A stretch of 38,816 nucleotides of DNA, taken from Planctomycetaceae bacterium. GTDB lineage: Bacteria > Planctomycetota > Phycisphaerae > Phycisphaerales > UBA1924. The stretch spans positions 1 through 38,816 of the forward strand of contig JAJTDF010000024.1 in the NCBI GenBank assembly GCA_021294835.1, given 5' to 3'. The translations under genes and the position numbers were made by a program. Below, in pieces: positions 7,792 through 16,077 of this stretch (positions are counted from its first letter, which is position 1; each line of letters starts with the position of its first letter). Under the pieces are notes generated by a model. That model was not told the DNA's origin and searched no databases. It saw only the letters and a list, made by a program, of their open reading frames with translations.

Positions 7792-9273
7792 ATGCGCGCG
7801 TTTGATCGCCTGACCCAACCTGCGATCGCCGCCGTGCTCGCGCTCCTCGCGACGCTCGGCGGTGTTGCTGCTTGCTCACGCAGTGACGGACCGACCCAAG
7901 GCTCGGGCTCCGCCTCTCGCGTCGAACTGCAGTTCTGGACCCTCGCCCTCGCCCCCTTTGAAGACTACATCCGCGAACGCATCGCCGCGTTCGAAGCGGA
8001 GAACCCCGGGGTCAAGGTCGTCTGGTCCGACGTCCCCTACGAGGCCATCGACCGCAAGCTCATGGCCGCCGCCGCCGCCGGTCGGGCCCCTGATCTGGTC
8101 AACATGGCCGATCGCACCTTCGCCCGCTTTGTCGCCATGGACGCCATGGTCGACCTCAAGCCCCTTCTCCCCGGCGACGTGTCCGCCACCTACCTCTCCG
8201 GCGCCCTCCGCCTGCCCAGCCTGGGCGACCGCCTCCTCGGCCTGCCGTGGTACCTCACCACCCAAACCGTGCTCCTCAACGAACCGGTGCTCACCGCCGG
8301 CGGCCTCACCCGCCAGAGCCTCGGGCGCGACTGGAAGTCTCTCCAACGGCAGGCACTGGACTTCCACCAGCGCACCGGCAATTACCTCTTCTCCATCCCC
8401 CTGGGCTTCGAGGCCGACCTGCCCTTCATGATGCTCGCCGACGGCGTCGTCCCCTTCACCGAGGACCGCTCCGGCCCGCAACCCAGGCTCCGCGCCAACC
8501 TGCTCGATCCGGCCGTGATCGCCTTCCTTGAAGGCTGGGTCGCCACCTTCCGCTCCGGCGCCATGCCCGCCGAGGCCGTCACCGGCGGCAACAGCCACCA
8601 GCCGCAGCTCTACAAGGAACGCCGACTCGCGCTCATCAACACCGGTCCCAACTTCCTCAAGCAGATCCAGCGTGACAGCCCGACCGTCTTCCAGGGCACC
8701 CAGGTTGAGCCCGCCATCACCGGCTCGCTGAACCGCGCCCACATCGCCGTCATGGTGCTCAGCGTCACCAACCAAAGTCGCAACCCCGAACTGGCCGCCC
8801 GTCTGGCTTGGTTCATGACCAGCGCCCAAAGCCAGTTGCTCCTCTGCCGGCGGGCCGTCGTCCTGCCCAGCGTCACCGCCGCCCTGGACGACCCCCTGTT
8901 CGCCTTCCCTTCCGCCGAGCCCCTGTCCGACCCGGCCGCCGAGGCCGAACGCCGCATCCAGTACGCCCGCGCCCTCTCCGCCCGCGCCCTGCGTGACGCC
9001 GTCGCCTTCACCCCCTCGCTGGAGGCCTGGCCCGACCTTCGCCGCGCCTTTGAGGACGGCTTCAAGCGCGTCCTGCTCGACGGCCGCGATCTGCGGGTGA
9101 CCCTGCAGGACATCCAGACCACCTGGGACGGCATCCTCGCCCTGGTGCCCGGCACCATGGACGCCGTCCCCCGCCCGGCGGCCGTGCCCGCCAGGCAGCC
9201 GCCCCCGTCCGGCCAGCCGTCCACCCAACGTTCCACCCCGGCCTCCACCACCGGGCAAGGATCTCCGGCGTGA
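7792..9273 (+). CDS. ABC importer sugar-binding lipoprotein (family 1 SBP)
   Basis: A 493-residue extracytoplasmic solute-binding protein for a carbohydrate ABC importer. Signal peptide with lipobox V-A-A-C (Cys 28), so membrane-tethered after Lgt processing. The mature start 'VELQFWTLALAPFEDYIRER' followed by 'AFEAENPGVKVVWSDVPYEA', then 'GRAPDLVNM' and 'LGLPWYLTTQTVLLNEPVL', is the classic pattern of MalE/UgpB-type proteins. The C-terminal ~35 residues are a Pro/Ser/Thr/Gln-rich tail. The start at 7792 is chosen because it gives a proper signal peptide; an upstream in-frame GTG at 7759 would add 11 unlikely residues. There is no Shine-Dalgarno sequence in the C-rich leader. Overlaps the first permease gene (GTGA). 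Confidence 0.9.
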   Translation: MRAFDRLTQPAIAAVLALLATLGGVAACSRSDGPTQGSGSASRVELQFWTLALAPFEDYIRERIAAFEAENPGVKVVWSDVPYEAIDRKLMAAAAAGRAPDLVNMADRTFARFVAMDAMVDLKPLLPGDVSATYLSGALRLPSLGDRLLGLPWYLTTQTVLLNEPVLTAGGLTRQSLGRDWKSLQRQALDFHQRTGNYLFSIPLGFEADLPFMMLADGVVPFTEDRSGPQPRLRANLLDPAVIAFLEGWVATFRSGAMPAEAVTGGNSHQPQLYKERRLALINTGPNFLKQIQRDSPTVFQGTQVEPAITGSLNRAHIAVMVLSVTNQSRNPELAARLAWFMTSAQSQLLLCRRAVVLPSVTAALDDPLFAFPSAEPLSDPAAEAERRIQYARALSARALRDAVAFTPSLEAWPDLRRAFEDGFKRVLLDGRDLRVTLQDIQTTWDGILALVPGTMDAVPRPAAVPARQPPPSGQPSTQRSTPASTTGQGSPA

Positions 9274-10151
9274 GAGGCTCGCTTCGCCACCGCTGGTTCA
9301 CCCCCTACGCGTTCATCGCCCCCGCGATGCTCGTGCTGGGTGTGTTCTTCCTCTGGGCCATGGTGCAGGTGGTCTGGTTCAGCTTCACCCGCTACACGCC
9401 CTTCCAGCCCCCCACCTTCATCGGCCTGGCCAACTACCAGCAACTTCTCTCCAGCGAGCGGTTCTGGTCCTGCATGCTCAACAGCGCCGTCTACCTGCTG
9501 GTCACCCCGGCGCTGATCTTCCTCAGCCTCTCCGCCGCCATGATCGTCGAGTCGGGCATCCGCGCCGGCAAGTGGCTCCGCCTGCTCCTGTTCCTCCCCG
9601 TCGTCACCCCCACCATCGTCGCCGCCGTCGGCTGGCGGCTGGTGCTCAACCCCGATCAGGGCCTGGTCAACACGGTCCTCACCGGCGTCGGCCTGCCCCG
9701 CATCGCGTGGCTCACCGACTACCCGTGGACGCTCATCAGCGCCATGCTCGTCACCCTCTGGAAGGGCTTCGGCTTCTACATGATGGTCTTCCTCGCCGGG
9801 CTGCTCGCCGTCCCGCGTGAACTGCGCGAAGCCGCCGCCATCGACGGCGCCGGCCGCTGGGGCGTGTTCCGCCTGGTCGTCCTGCCCTCCATCTGGCCGG
9901 TCATCACGCTGGTGTTCATCATCTCCTCCATCTCCGCCCTGAAGGTCTTTGACGAGTTGTTCGTCACCGTCAAGGGCGTGCCCATCGAGCACCAGACCGC
10001 CGTCCCGCTGATCTACGAAGAGGCCTTCGGCCGGGGCAACTTCGGCCTCGCCTCCGCCATGGGCATCACGCTGTTTGTCATCATCCTCGCCTTCAGCCTG
10101 GTGAACCTGCGCATCAGCCGCGCCAACCAAGCCAACCAGGGAGCGGCCTGA
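9270..10151 (+). CDS. Sugar ABC transporter permease (MalF/UgpA type)
   Basis: A 293-residue inner-membrane subunit with about six membrane segments. It has the type I importer pattern: N-terminal 'PYAFIAPAMLVLGVFFLWAM', the binding-protein-dependent transport core, and the EAA loop 'ELREAAAIDGAGRWGVFRLV' near residues 186-205 that contacts the ATPase. Starts at GTG 9270, overlapping the binding-protein stop codon by four bases, and its stop shares an A with the ATG of the second permease (TGATG). The pairing with MalG-type permease, binding protein and mannosidase suggests uptake of an oligosaccharide, possibly alpha-mannosidic. Confidence 0.92.
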   Translation: MRGSLRHRWFTPYAFIAPAMLVLGVFFLWAMVQVVWFSFTRYTPFQPPTFIGLANYQQLLSSERFWSCMLNSAVYLLVTPALIFLSLSAAMIVESGIRAGKWLRLLLFLPVVTPTIVAAVGWRLVLNPDQGLVNTVLTGVGLPRIAWLTDYPWTLISAMLVTLWKGFGFYMMVFLAGLLAVPRELREAAAIDGAGRWGVFRLVVLPSIWPVITLVFIISSISALKVFDELFVTVKGVPIEHQTAVPLIYEEAFGRGNFGLASAMGITLFVIILAFSLVNLRISRANQANQGAA

Positions 10152-10969
10152 TGCTCGAACGCCGCCCGCCCCTGCTCACCGCCCTGCTCTGGCTGGCCGC
10201 GCTGGCTCTGGTCGTGCTGGCCATCGGCCCGGCCCTCTGGCTGCTGCTCATCGCCCTCCAGCCGCCCGGCACCGACCTCTCCTCGGTCACCGGCCGCCCG
10301 ACCCTGGCCAACTTCTCCGCCGCCGTTGACAGCGGCACGCTCTCCTGGCCCCTGGTCAACAGCGTGCTGGTCACCTTCGGCCGAGCGGTGCTCAACGTCG
10401 TGCTCGCCGCCCTGGCCGCCTATCCGCTGGCCAAGATGTCCTTCCCCGGCCGCAACCTGATCTTCGTCCTCATGCTCGCCACCATGATGATCCCCGAACA
10501 GGTCATCGTGGTGCCCATGTTCATCTCCATCGTCAACATGGGGCTGTACGACACCCTGCTGGCGGTCATCATCCCCTTCTCGGTCTCCGCCTTTGGCATC
10601 TTCCTCTGCCGCCAGGCCTTCGCCGCCATCCCCGACAGCCTGGAAGAAGCAGCCCGCATCGACGGCGCCACCAGCCTGCAGATCTGGTGGCACGTGATGC
10701 TCCCGCTGTCCGCACCCACGCTGGCCACCCTCGCCCTCTTCTCGGTCATCGGCGCCTGGAGCGAACTGCTCTGGCCGCTGATCGTCCTCCAGCAGCGAGA
10801 GAACTTCACCCTCCCCGTCGCGGTCAACGAACTCATCGGCCAGTTCGCCTCCAGCCCCCGCACCTACTACGCCGCCTCCGTGCTCGCTCTGATCCCCATT
10901 CTCATCGGCTTTGTCGCCATGCAGCGCTGGCTCAAGCCGCAGATGTTCGCCGGCGCCGTCAAGGGCTGA
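10151..10969 (+). CDS. Sugar ABC transporter permease (MalG/UgpE type)
   Basis: A 272-residue inner-membrane permease, the second half of the importer. The N-terminal helix is followed by 'TGRPTLANFSAAVDSGTLSW', as in MalG-type proteins ('x-N-F/Y'), 'LVNSVLVTFGRAVLNVVLAA' and the EAA loop 'SLEEAARIDGATSLQIWWHV' near residues 163-182. It ends 54 bases before the FAD oxidoreductase gene. No ATP-binding subunit follows; as with MsmX in Bacillus, a shared ATPase encoded elsewhere probably energises this importer. Confidence 0.92.
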   Translation: MLERRPPLLTALLWLAALALVVLAIGPALWLLLIALQPPGTDLSSVTGRPTLANFSAAVDSGTLSWPLVNSVLVTFGRAVLNVVLAALAAYPLAKMSFPGRNLIFVLMLATMMIPEQVIVVPMFISIVNMGLYDTLLAVIIPFSVSAFGIFLCRQAFAAIPDSLEEAARIDGATSLQIWWHVMLPLSAPTLATLALFSVIGAWSELLWPLIVLQQRENFTLPVAVNELIGQFASSPRTYYAASVLALIPILIGFVAMQRWLKPQMFAGAVKG

Positions 10970-11023
10970 TTCCGCCGTCCCTTCGCCACACCCGTTACCC
11001 GCCCGCCCCTCCCTCCCACCGTC

Positions 11024-12676
11024 ATGCACACCGAGCTCTCCACCGACGTCCTGATCATCGGCGGCACCGCCGGCGGCACCGCCGCCGCCCTCGTCCTGGC
11101 CGAGAAGCGCGTCCCCTTCCTGGTCTTTGAATCCACCGACTGGCTCGGCGGCCAGCTCACCGCGCAGGCCGTCCCGCCCGATGAGAACCGCTGGGTCGAG
11201 GAGTACGGCTGCACCCGCCGCTATGCGGATCTCCGCCGCATGGTCCGCGCCGCCTACCTCGGCCGCCCCATCCGCGACGGCTTCCGCACCGATCCTCGCC
11301 TCAACCCCGGCGGCGGCTGGGTCTCTCGCCTTTGCGCCGAGCCCCGCATCTGGATGCAGTGCCTCCACCAGCAACTCGCCTCCCTGTTGGGCGACCCCGA
11401 CCTCAAGCCCGTCCACTTCGGCTTCACGCCCGTCTCCGCCACCGCCGATGGCGACCGCGTCCGATCGGTGACCTTCTCCCACGCCGACGGCCGGACCATC
11501 ACCGTCACCGCCAAGTACATCCTCGACGCCTCCGACCTGGGCGACCTCTATAACCTGGCCGGCATCGAGCACCGCATCGGCGCCGAGCACACCTCCGTCC
11601 ACGGCGAACTGCACGGCCACCCCGACAAGACCGACCCCGCCGACCAGCAGGCCGTCTCCTGGTGCTTCGCCCTTGAGCACCGACCCGGCGAGGACCACAC
11701 CATCCCCCGCCCGAAGAACTACGACTTCTGGCGCAGCTACGTCCCCCAGATGACCCCGCCGTGGGCCGGCGGCGAGCGGCTGTTCAGTTGGACGGTCCCC
11801 AGCCACAACGTCGAAGGCCGCCGCACTTTCCGCCTGGTCCCCTGGCCCGATCAACCCGACAAGGGCGAACTGGAGATGTGGCGCTACCGCCGCATCTCCA
11901 TGCGTCGGCTCTACCAGGACTCCGCCGCCGACCAGTACCCCGACGTGACGCTGATCAACATGGTGCAGATGGACTACTGGCAGCGTCCGCTGCTTGGGGT
12001 CAGCCCCGCCGATCGCGCCGCCGCCCTCGCCGGCGCCCGCGAGCAGTCCCTGAATCTGATCCACTGGATGCAGACCGAGGCGCCCCGTCACGATTCGGAC
12101 AGCAAACTCGGGTACCCCGGCCTGAAGCTCCGGGGCAACGAACTCGGCACCGCCGACGGCTTCGCCAAGGCCTGCTACATCCGCGAACCCCGCCGCCTGG
12201 AAGCCCTGACCATCGTGCACGAAGGCCACGTGGGCACCGAGCAGCGCCAGAAGGCCGGCCTGAACACCAAGGCCCTGAACTGGGAGGCCACCCCCTTCGG
12301 CACCGGCGAACGCTTCCCCGATTCCGTCGGCATCGGCCACTACATGATCGACCTGCACCCCAGCACCGCCGGCCGCAACAACGTCTACGTCAACTGCGCC
12401 CCCTTCCGCATCCCCATGGGCGCGCTGATCCCCAAGCGCGTCCGCAACGTCGTGTGCGCCGGCAAGGCCATGGGCGTCACCCACGTCACCAACGGCGCGT
12501 ACCGCATGCACCCCACCGAGTGGAACGCCGGCGAGGCCGCCGCCACCCTGGCCGCCTGGTGTCTCGCCCACGACCTTGAGCCGCACGCCGTGCACGAGTA
12601 CGCCGATCATGTCCGCCACGTGCAGGATGTGCTCGCCGCCGACGGCGTCCGCTTCGCCTGGCCGTGGGAAGTCTGA
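11024..12676 (+). CDS. FAD-dependent oxidoreductase in the sugar locus
   Basis: A 550-residue flavoprotein of the FAD_oxidored type. The N-terminal Rossmann motif 'DVLIIGGTAGGTAAALVLAE' (residues 8-27) is followed by 'VFESTDWLGGQLTAQAVPPD', which binds FAD. A second conserved block, 'ASDLGDLYNLAGIEH', and the C-terminal 'GAYRMHPTEWNAGEAAATLA' complete the family pattern. No signal peptide, so cytoplasmic. Substrate unknown; its position between the sugar permeases and the alpha-mannosidase suggests oxidation of a sugar or glycoside in the same pathway. The leader at 10970-11023 is almost pure pyrimidine near the ATG and has no Shine-Dalgarno sequence. Confidence 0.85.
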   Translation: MHTELSTDVLIIGGTAGGTAAALVLAEKRVPFLVFESTDWLGGQLTAQAVPPDENRWVEEYGCTRRYADLRRMVRAAYLGRPIRDGFRTDPRLNPGGGWVSRLCAEPRIWMQCLHQQLASLLGDPDLKPVHFGFTPVSATADGDRVRSVTFSHADGRTITVTAKYILDASDLGDLYNLAGIEHRIGAEHTSVHGELHGHPDKTDPADQQAVSWCFALEHRPGEDHTIPRPKNYDFWRSYVPQMTPPWAGGERLFSWTVPSHNVEGRRTFRLVPWPDQPDKGELEMWRYRRISMRRLYQDSAADQYPDVTLINMVQMDYWQRPLLGVSPADRAAALAGAREQSLNLIHWMQTEAPRHDSDSKLGYPGLKLRGNELGTADGFAKACYIREPRRLEALTIVHEGHVGTEQRQKAGLNTKALNWEATPFGTGERFPDSVGIGHYMIDLHPSTAGRNNVYVNCAPFRIPMGALIPKRVRNVVCAGKAMGVTHVTNGAYRMHPTEWNAGEAAATLAAWCLAHDLEPHAVHEYADHVRHVQDVLAADGVRFAWPWEV

Positions 12677-12758
12677 TCCTTCCGGCCAGTCCGCACGCCC
12701 CCCGCGGCTACCGTCGCGATGCCCTTCGTCCGACCCTCGAACCTCAGCCGTCACCACC

Positions 12759-15700
12759 ATGCCCACGCCCCTGCTCATCGCTGTTGAAGGCCTCGAGGTC
12801 TTCTGCCGCGAGGTCATCGCGCCCGCCGTCGCCGCCGCCTCCGTTCCCCTCTCCGCCGCCGCCTGGCAAACGCCCGACCCCGTCCCCGCCGCCGTCGCCC
12901 GCGGCCAACGCTTCAAGCCCGTCAAGCCCGGCTGGCAATGGGGCCCCTCCTGGTCCACCGCGTGGTTCCGCCTGCAGGGCCGCGTCCCCGCCGCTTTGGC
13001 CGGCCGCCGCCTGCACCTGTCCTTCTCGTCTGATACCGAAGCCCTGCTCTTCCTTGGCGACGTCCCCCACGCCGGGTTTGACGCCAACCGCGACCTGGCC
13101 CCCCTTCCCCCCGCCGCCCTCCGCGCCGGCCGGGTGGACTTCTTCGTCGAGGCCGCCTGCAACCACCTCTTCGGCGCCCGGGGCCTGCAGTGGGAAGGCC
13201 CCGAGATCCATGCCCGCTGGAACAGCCGCACCCCCGGCCGCTTCCTGCACGCAAGCCTCGTCGCCGTTGACCAGCCCACCGCGGATCTCCGCGACACCTT
13301 CACCTTCGCCTGCCAGCTCCTCCGCGAACTCGACCCCGGCTCTCCGCCCGCTCACACCCCCACCGCGCCGTGGATGCCCAACCAGCCGCTGATCCAGAAC
13401 GGCCGCGCCGAAGAGCTCCACACCGCCCTCCGCCAGGCCCGCGCCGCCATCACCTCGGATGACCCCGCCGCCGTCCGCGCCGCCGCGCCCGCAGCGCTGC
13501 GCATCCTCATGCAGGCCCTCCGCCGCCCCGCCGGCGCATCGGCAACCGTCTGCCACGCCGTCGGCCACGCCCACATCGACACCGCGTGGCTCTGGCCCCT
13601 GCGCGAAACCCGCCGCAAGTGCCAACGCACCTTCTCCAACGTGCTGCGGCTGATGGAGTCCCACCCGGACTTTGTCTTCATGGCCAGCCAGCCCCAGCAG
13701 TACGCGTTCATCGAGCAGGACGCCCCCGAGCTCTTCCGGCAGATCCGCCGCCGCGTCACCGAACGCCGCTGGCAGCCCGTCGGCGGCATGTGGATCGAGC
13801 CCGACTGCAACGTCCCCTCCGGCGAGTCCCTCGCCCGCCAGTTGCTCCACGGCATCCGCTACTTCACCGACCGCTTCGGCCCCGAAGGCCGCCAGCGCAT
13901 GCTCTACCTGCCCGACACCTTCGGTTTCCCCCCCTGCCTCCCCCAGCTCATGGCCGCCGCCGGACTGGACACCTTCGTCACCAACAAACTCAGTTGGAAC
14001 GACACCAACCCCTTCCCCTTCACCACCTTCCGCTGGCAGGGCCTCAGCCGCCACACGGTGCTCGCCCACTCCACCCCCGGCTGCGACTACAACGCCGTCA
14101 ACACCCCGCGTGAACTGCTTCGGGGCGACCGCTGCCACCGCTCCAAGCACATCCCGTCGCTCCCTTCCATCCCCAACCGCCCCGCCAACCTCGCCGGCGG
14201 AGCCCGCTGGCTCCAGCCCTTCGGATTCGGCGACGGCGGCGGCGGCCCCACCGCCTGGTCCATCCGCAACATTGATCTCGCCTCCGACTGCGACGGCCTG
14301 CCCCGCACCCTTCACGACGACGCCCACCACTTCTGCCAGGCTCTGCACGACGACGTCGCCGCCGCCCGGCGTGCCGGCATCCCCATCGACCAGCACACCG
14401 GTGAACTCTACCTGGAACTGCACCGGGGCGTTCTCAGCACCCACACCCGCTTCAAGCAACTCCACCGCCGCTGCGAGCACGCCCTCCGCACCGCCGAGAC
14501 CATGCTCGTCTACGCCCGCCACATCTTCCGCACCGCCCCCGAAGGTTCGGCCGTGCTGAGCGCCGACCGCGAGGCCCTGGACCGCGCCTGGAAGCTCCTG
14601 CTGCTCAACCAGTTCCACGACATCCTCCCCGGCTCCTCGATTCCCCAGGTCTACACCGACGGTTTCGCCCAACTCAGCGAAGTGCTCGCCACCGCCCAGC
14701 GGATCATCGATCAGGGCCTGCTGCACGCCACAAAGCACCTGCCGGCATCCAGCGCCGCCTTCAACCCCGCCGCCGCCCTGCAGGCCGGCGCACCGCCACT
14801 GGGCTTCACACCGTCCGCCGCGCCGGCCCCCGCCACCCCCGCCACCCCCGCGCCCGCCGTCACCATCACCCGCGCCCGCAACGCCGTCACCCTCACCAGC
14901 GGCACCACCTCGGCCATCATTGATTCCGCCGGCCGCATCACCCGCCTCTCCGTCGCCGGCCACACCCTCTCCGGCCCGCTCAACGACCTCCACGTCCACC
15001 GCGACCGCCCCCGCATGTGGGACGCCTGGGATATCGACGCCGCCCACACCGACTCCGTCAACCCGATCACCGCCGCCGGAACGGTCCGCGTCACAACGGC
15101 CCCTTCCGGAGCGGTCACCATCACCATCGGCCCGGTCACCCAGCACGGCATCCGCGTCACCCGCGCCCTCACCCTCGTCCCCGGCGAGAACGTCATCCGC
15201 TGCACCTCCACGCTGCACGCCCTCCAGCGCCGCCAACTCGTCCGCGCTGTCTTCCCCGCTGCCCCCGCCGCCGCCCCACTTCGCCTCATCCACGGCACCC
15301 AGCACGGCTGGCTCACCCGCCCCACTCACGCCAACACGCCCCAGCAGCGGGCCGCGTTCGAGTTCCCCGCCCACGGCTTTGCCGCCCTGGGCGATTCAGC
15401 CTCGCGCCTGCTGGTCATGGCCGACGGCCTCTATGGCTGGTCCTGCCCGCGCGGCACCGCCATCGGCCTCACCCTGCTCCGCACCCCCAACTACCCCGAC
15501 CCCGGGGCCGACGACGGCCCCATCACCTTCACCTACGCCGTCGGCATCGACACCGGCCCCGAAGCACCCGGCCGCCTCGCCCTGCAGGCCGATGCCTTCG
15601 CCCGCCCCATCCTCCCGCTGCCCGCGTCCCCCGCCCGCCAGGCCGCCGCGTCCGCCCCGGAGCCAACCGCCACCGGCCGACCGCTGGAAGGCCTCGTCGA

Positions 15701-16034
15701 AGTCCTCACCCCGCACCCAATCAGCATCGAGGCCATCAAACTCGCCGAGGACGACGACCGCGTCATCATCCGGCTCTGCGAACTCTCCGGCGCCCCCCAA
15801 ACCGCCCGCCTCTGTCTGGCCGGCCTGCGCGCATTGCAGGTCCACCGCTGCGATCTGCTTGAGTCCCCGCTCGGCCCGCCCCTGCGGCCCACCCGCGAGG
15901 GTGAACTGCCCCTTAAGCTCGATGCCTTCGAACTGGTCACCCTCGCCGTCGATGTCGCCCGGCCGCCCGCCACGCGTGCGACCCCGGCCCGACGCGCCGC
16001 CGGCTCGAAGCGCCGCCGACCCGCCAAGCGCTAA
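12759..16034 (+). CDS. GH38 alpha-mannosidase
   Basis: A 1091-residue glycoside hydrolase of family 38, which cleaves alpha-mannosidic linkages with a zinc-assisted retaining mechanism. N-terminal accessory beta domain (about 1-260), then the catalytic block: 'GHAHIDTAWLWPLRETRRKC' with zinc ligands His272 and Asp274, 'QPVGGMWIEPDCNVPSGES', nucleophile Asp386 in 'YLPDTFGFPP', and His620/Asp621 in 'LNQFHDILPGSSIPQVY'. Mannosidase middle and C-terminal beta domains follow from about 700. No signal peptide, so it likely acts on imported oligosaccharide in the cytoplasm. Start at 12759 is chosen because upstream residues in frame are low-complexity readings of the previous gene's end. Last gene of the sugar locus. 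The ~30-residue C-terminus is Arg/Ala-rich. Confidence 0.93.
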   Translation: MPTPLLIAVEGLEVFCREVIAPAVAAASVPLSAAAWQTPDPVPAAVARGQRFKPVKPGWQWGPSWSTAWFRLQGRVPAALAGRRLHLSFSSDTEALLFLGDVPHAGFDANRDLAPLPPAALRAGRVDFFVEAACNHLFGARGLQWEGPEIHARWNSRTPGRFLHASLVAVDQPTADLRDTFTFACQLLRELDPGSPPAHTPTAPWMPNQPLIQNGRAEELHTALRQARAAITSDDPAAVRAAAPAALRILMQALRRPAGASATVCHAVGHAHIDTAWLWPLRETRRKCQRTFSNVLRLMESHPDFVFMASQPQQYAFIEQDAPELFRQIRRRVTERRWQPVGGMWIEPDCNVPSGESLARQLLHGIRYFTDRFGPEGRQRMLYLPDTFGFPPCLPQLMAAAGLDTFVTNKLSWNDTNPFPFTTFRWQGLSRHTVLAHSTPGCDYNAVNTPRELLRGDRCHRSKHIPSLPSIPNRPANLAGGARWLQPFGFGDGGGGPTAWSIRNIDLASDCDGLPRTLHDDAHHFCQALHDDVAAARRAGIPIDQHTGELYLELHRGVLSTHTRFKQLHRRCEHALRTAETMLVYARHIFRTAPEGSAVLSADREALDRAWKLLLLNQFHDILPGSSIPQVYTDGFAQLSEVLATAQRIIDQGLLHATKHLPASSAAFNPAAALQAGAPPLGFTPSAAPAPATPATPAPAVTITRARNAVTLTSGTTSAIIDSAGRITRLSVAGHTLSGPLNDLHVHRDRPRMWDAWDIDAAHTDSVNPITAAGTVRVTTAPSGAVTITIGPVTQHGIRVTRALTLVPGENVIRCTSTLHALQRRQLVRAVFPAAPAAAPLRLIHGTQHGWLTRPTHANTPQQRAAFEFPAHGFAALGDSASRLLVMADGLYGWSCPRGTAIGLTLLRTPNYPDPGADDGPITFTYAVGIDTGPEAPGRLALQADAFARPILPLPASPARQAAASAPEPTATGRPLEGLVEVLTPHPISIEAIKLAEDDDRVIIRLCELSGAPQTARLCLAGLRALQVHRCDLLESPLGPPLRPTREGELPLKLDAFELVTLAVDVARPPATRATPARRAAGSKRRRPAKR

Positions 16035-16077
16035 AGACTCCTCCGCATCGCGCTGCCCGCCCGCCGTGCAGCCCGCC

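Noticed and set aside
10013-13303. 1096-residue minus-strand open frame across the permease, FAD and mannosidase genes
   Set aside because: A shadow of three well-supported plus-strand genes; its translation is low-complexity Gly/Ala/Val/Asp sequence.
16052-16072. Possible shared terminator (GCTGC/GCAGC) between mannosidase and amidase
   Set aside because: Only five pairs and no T-run on either strand.
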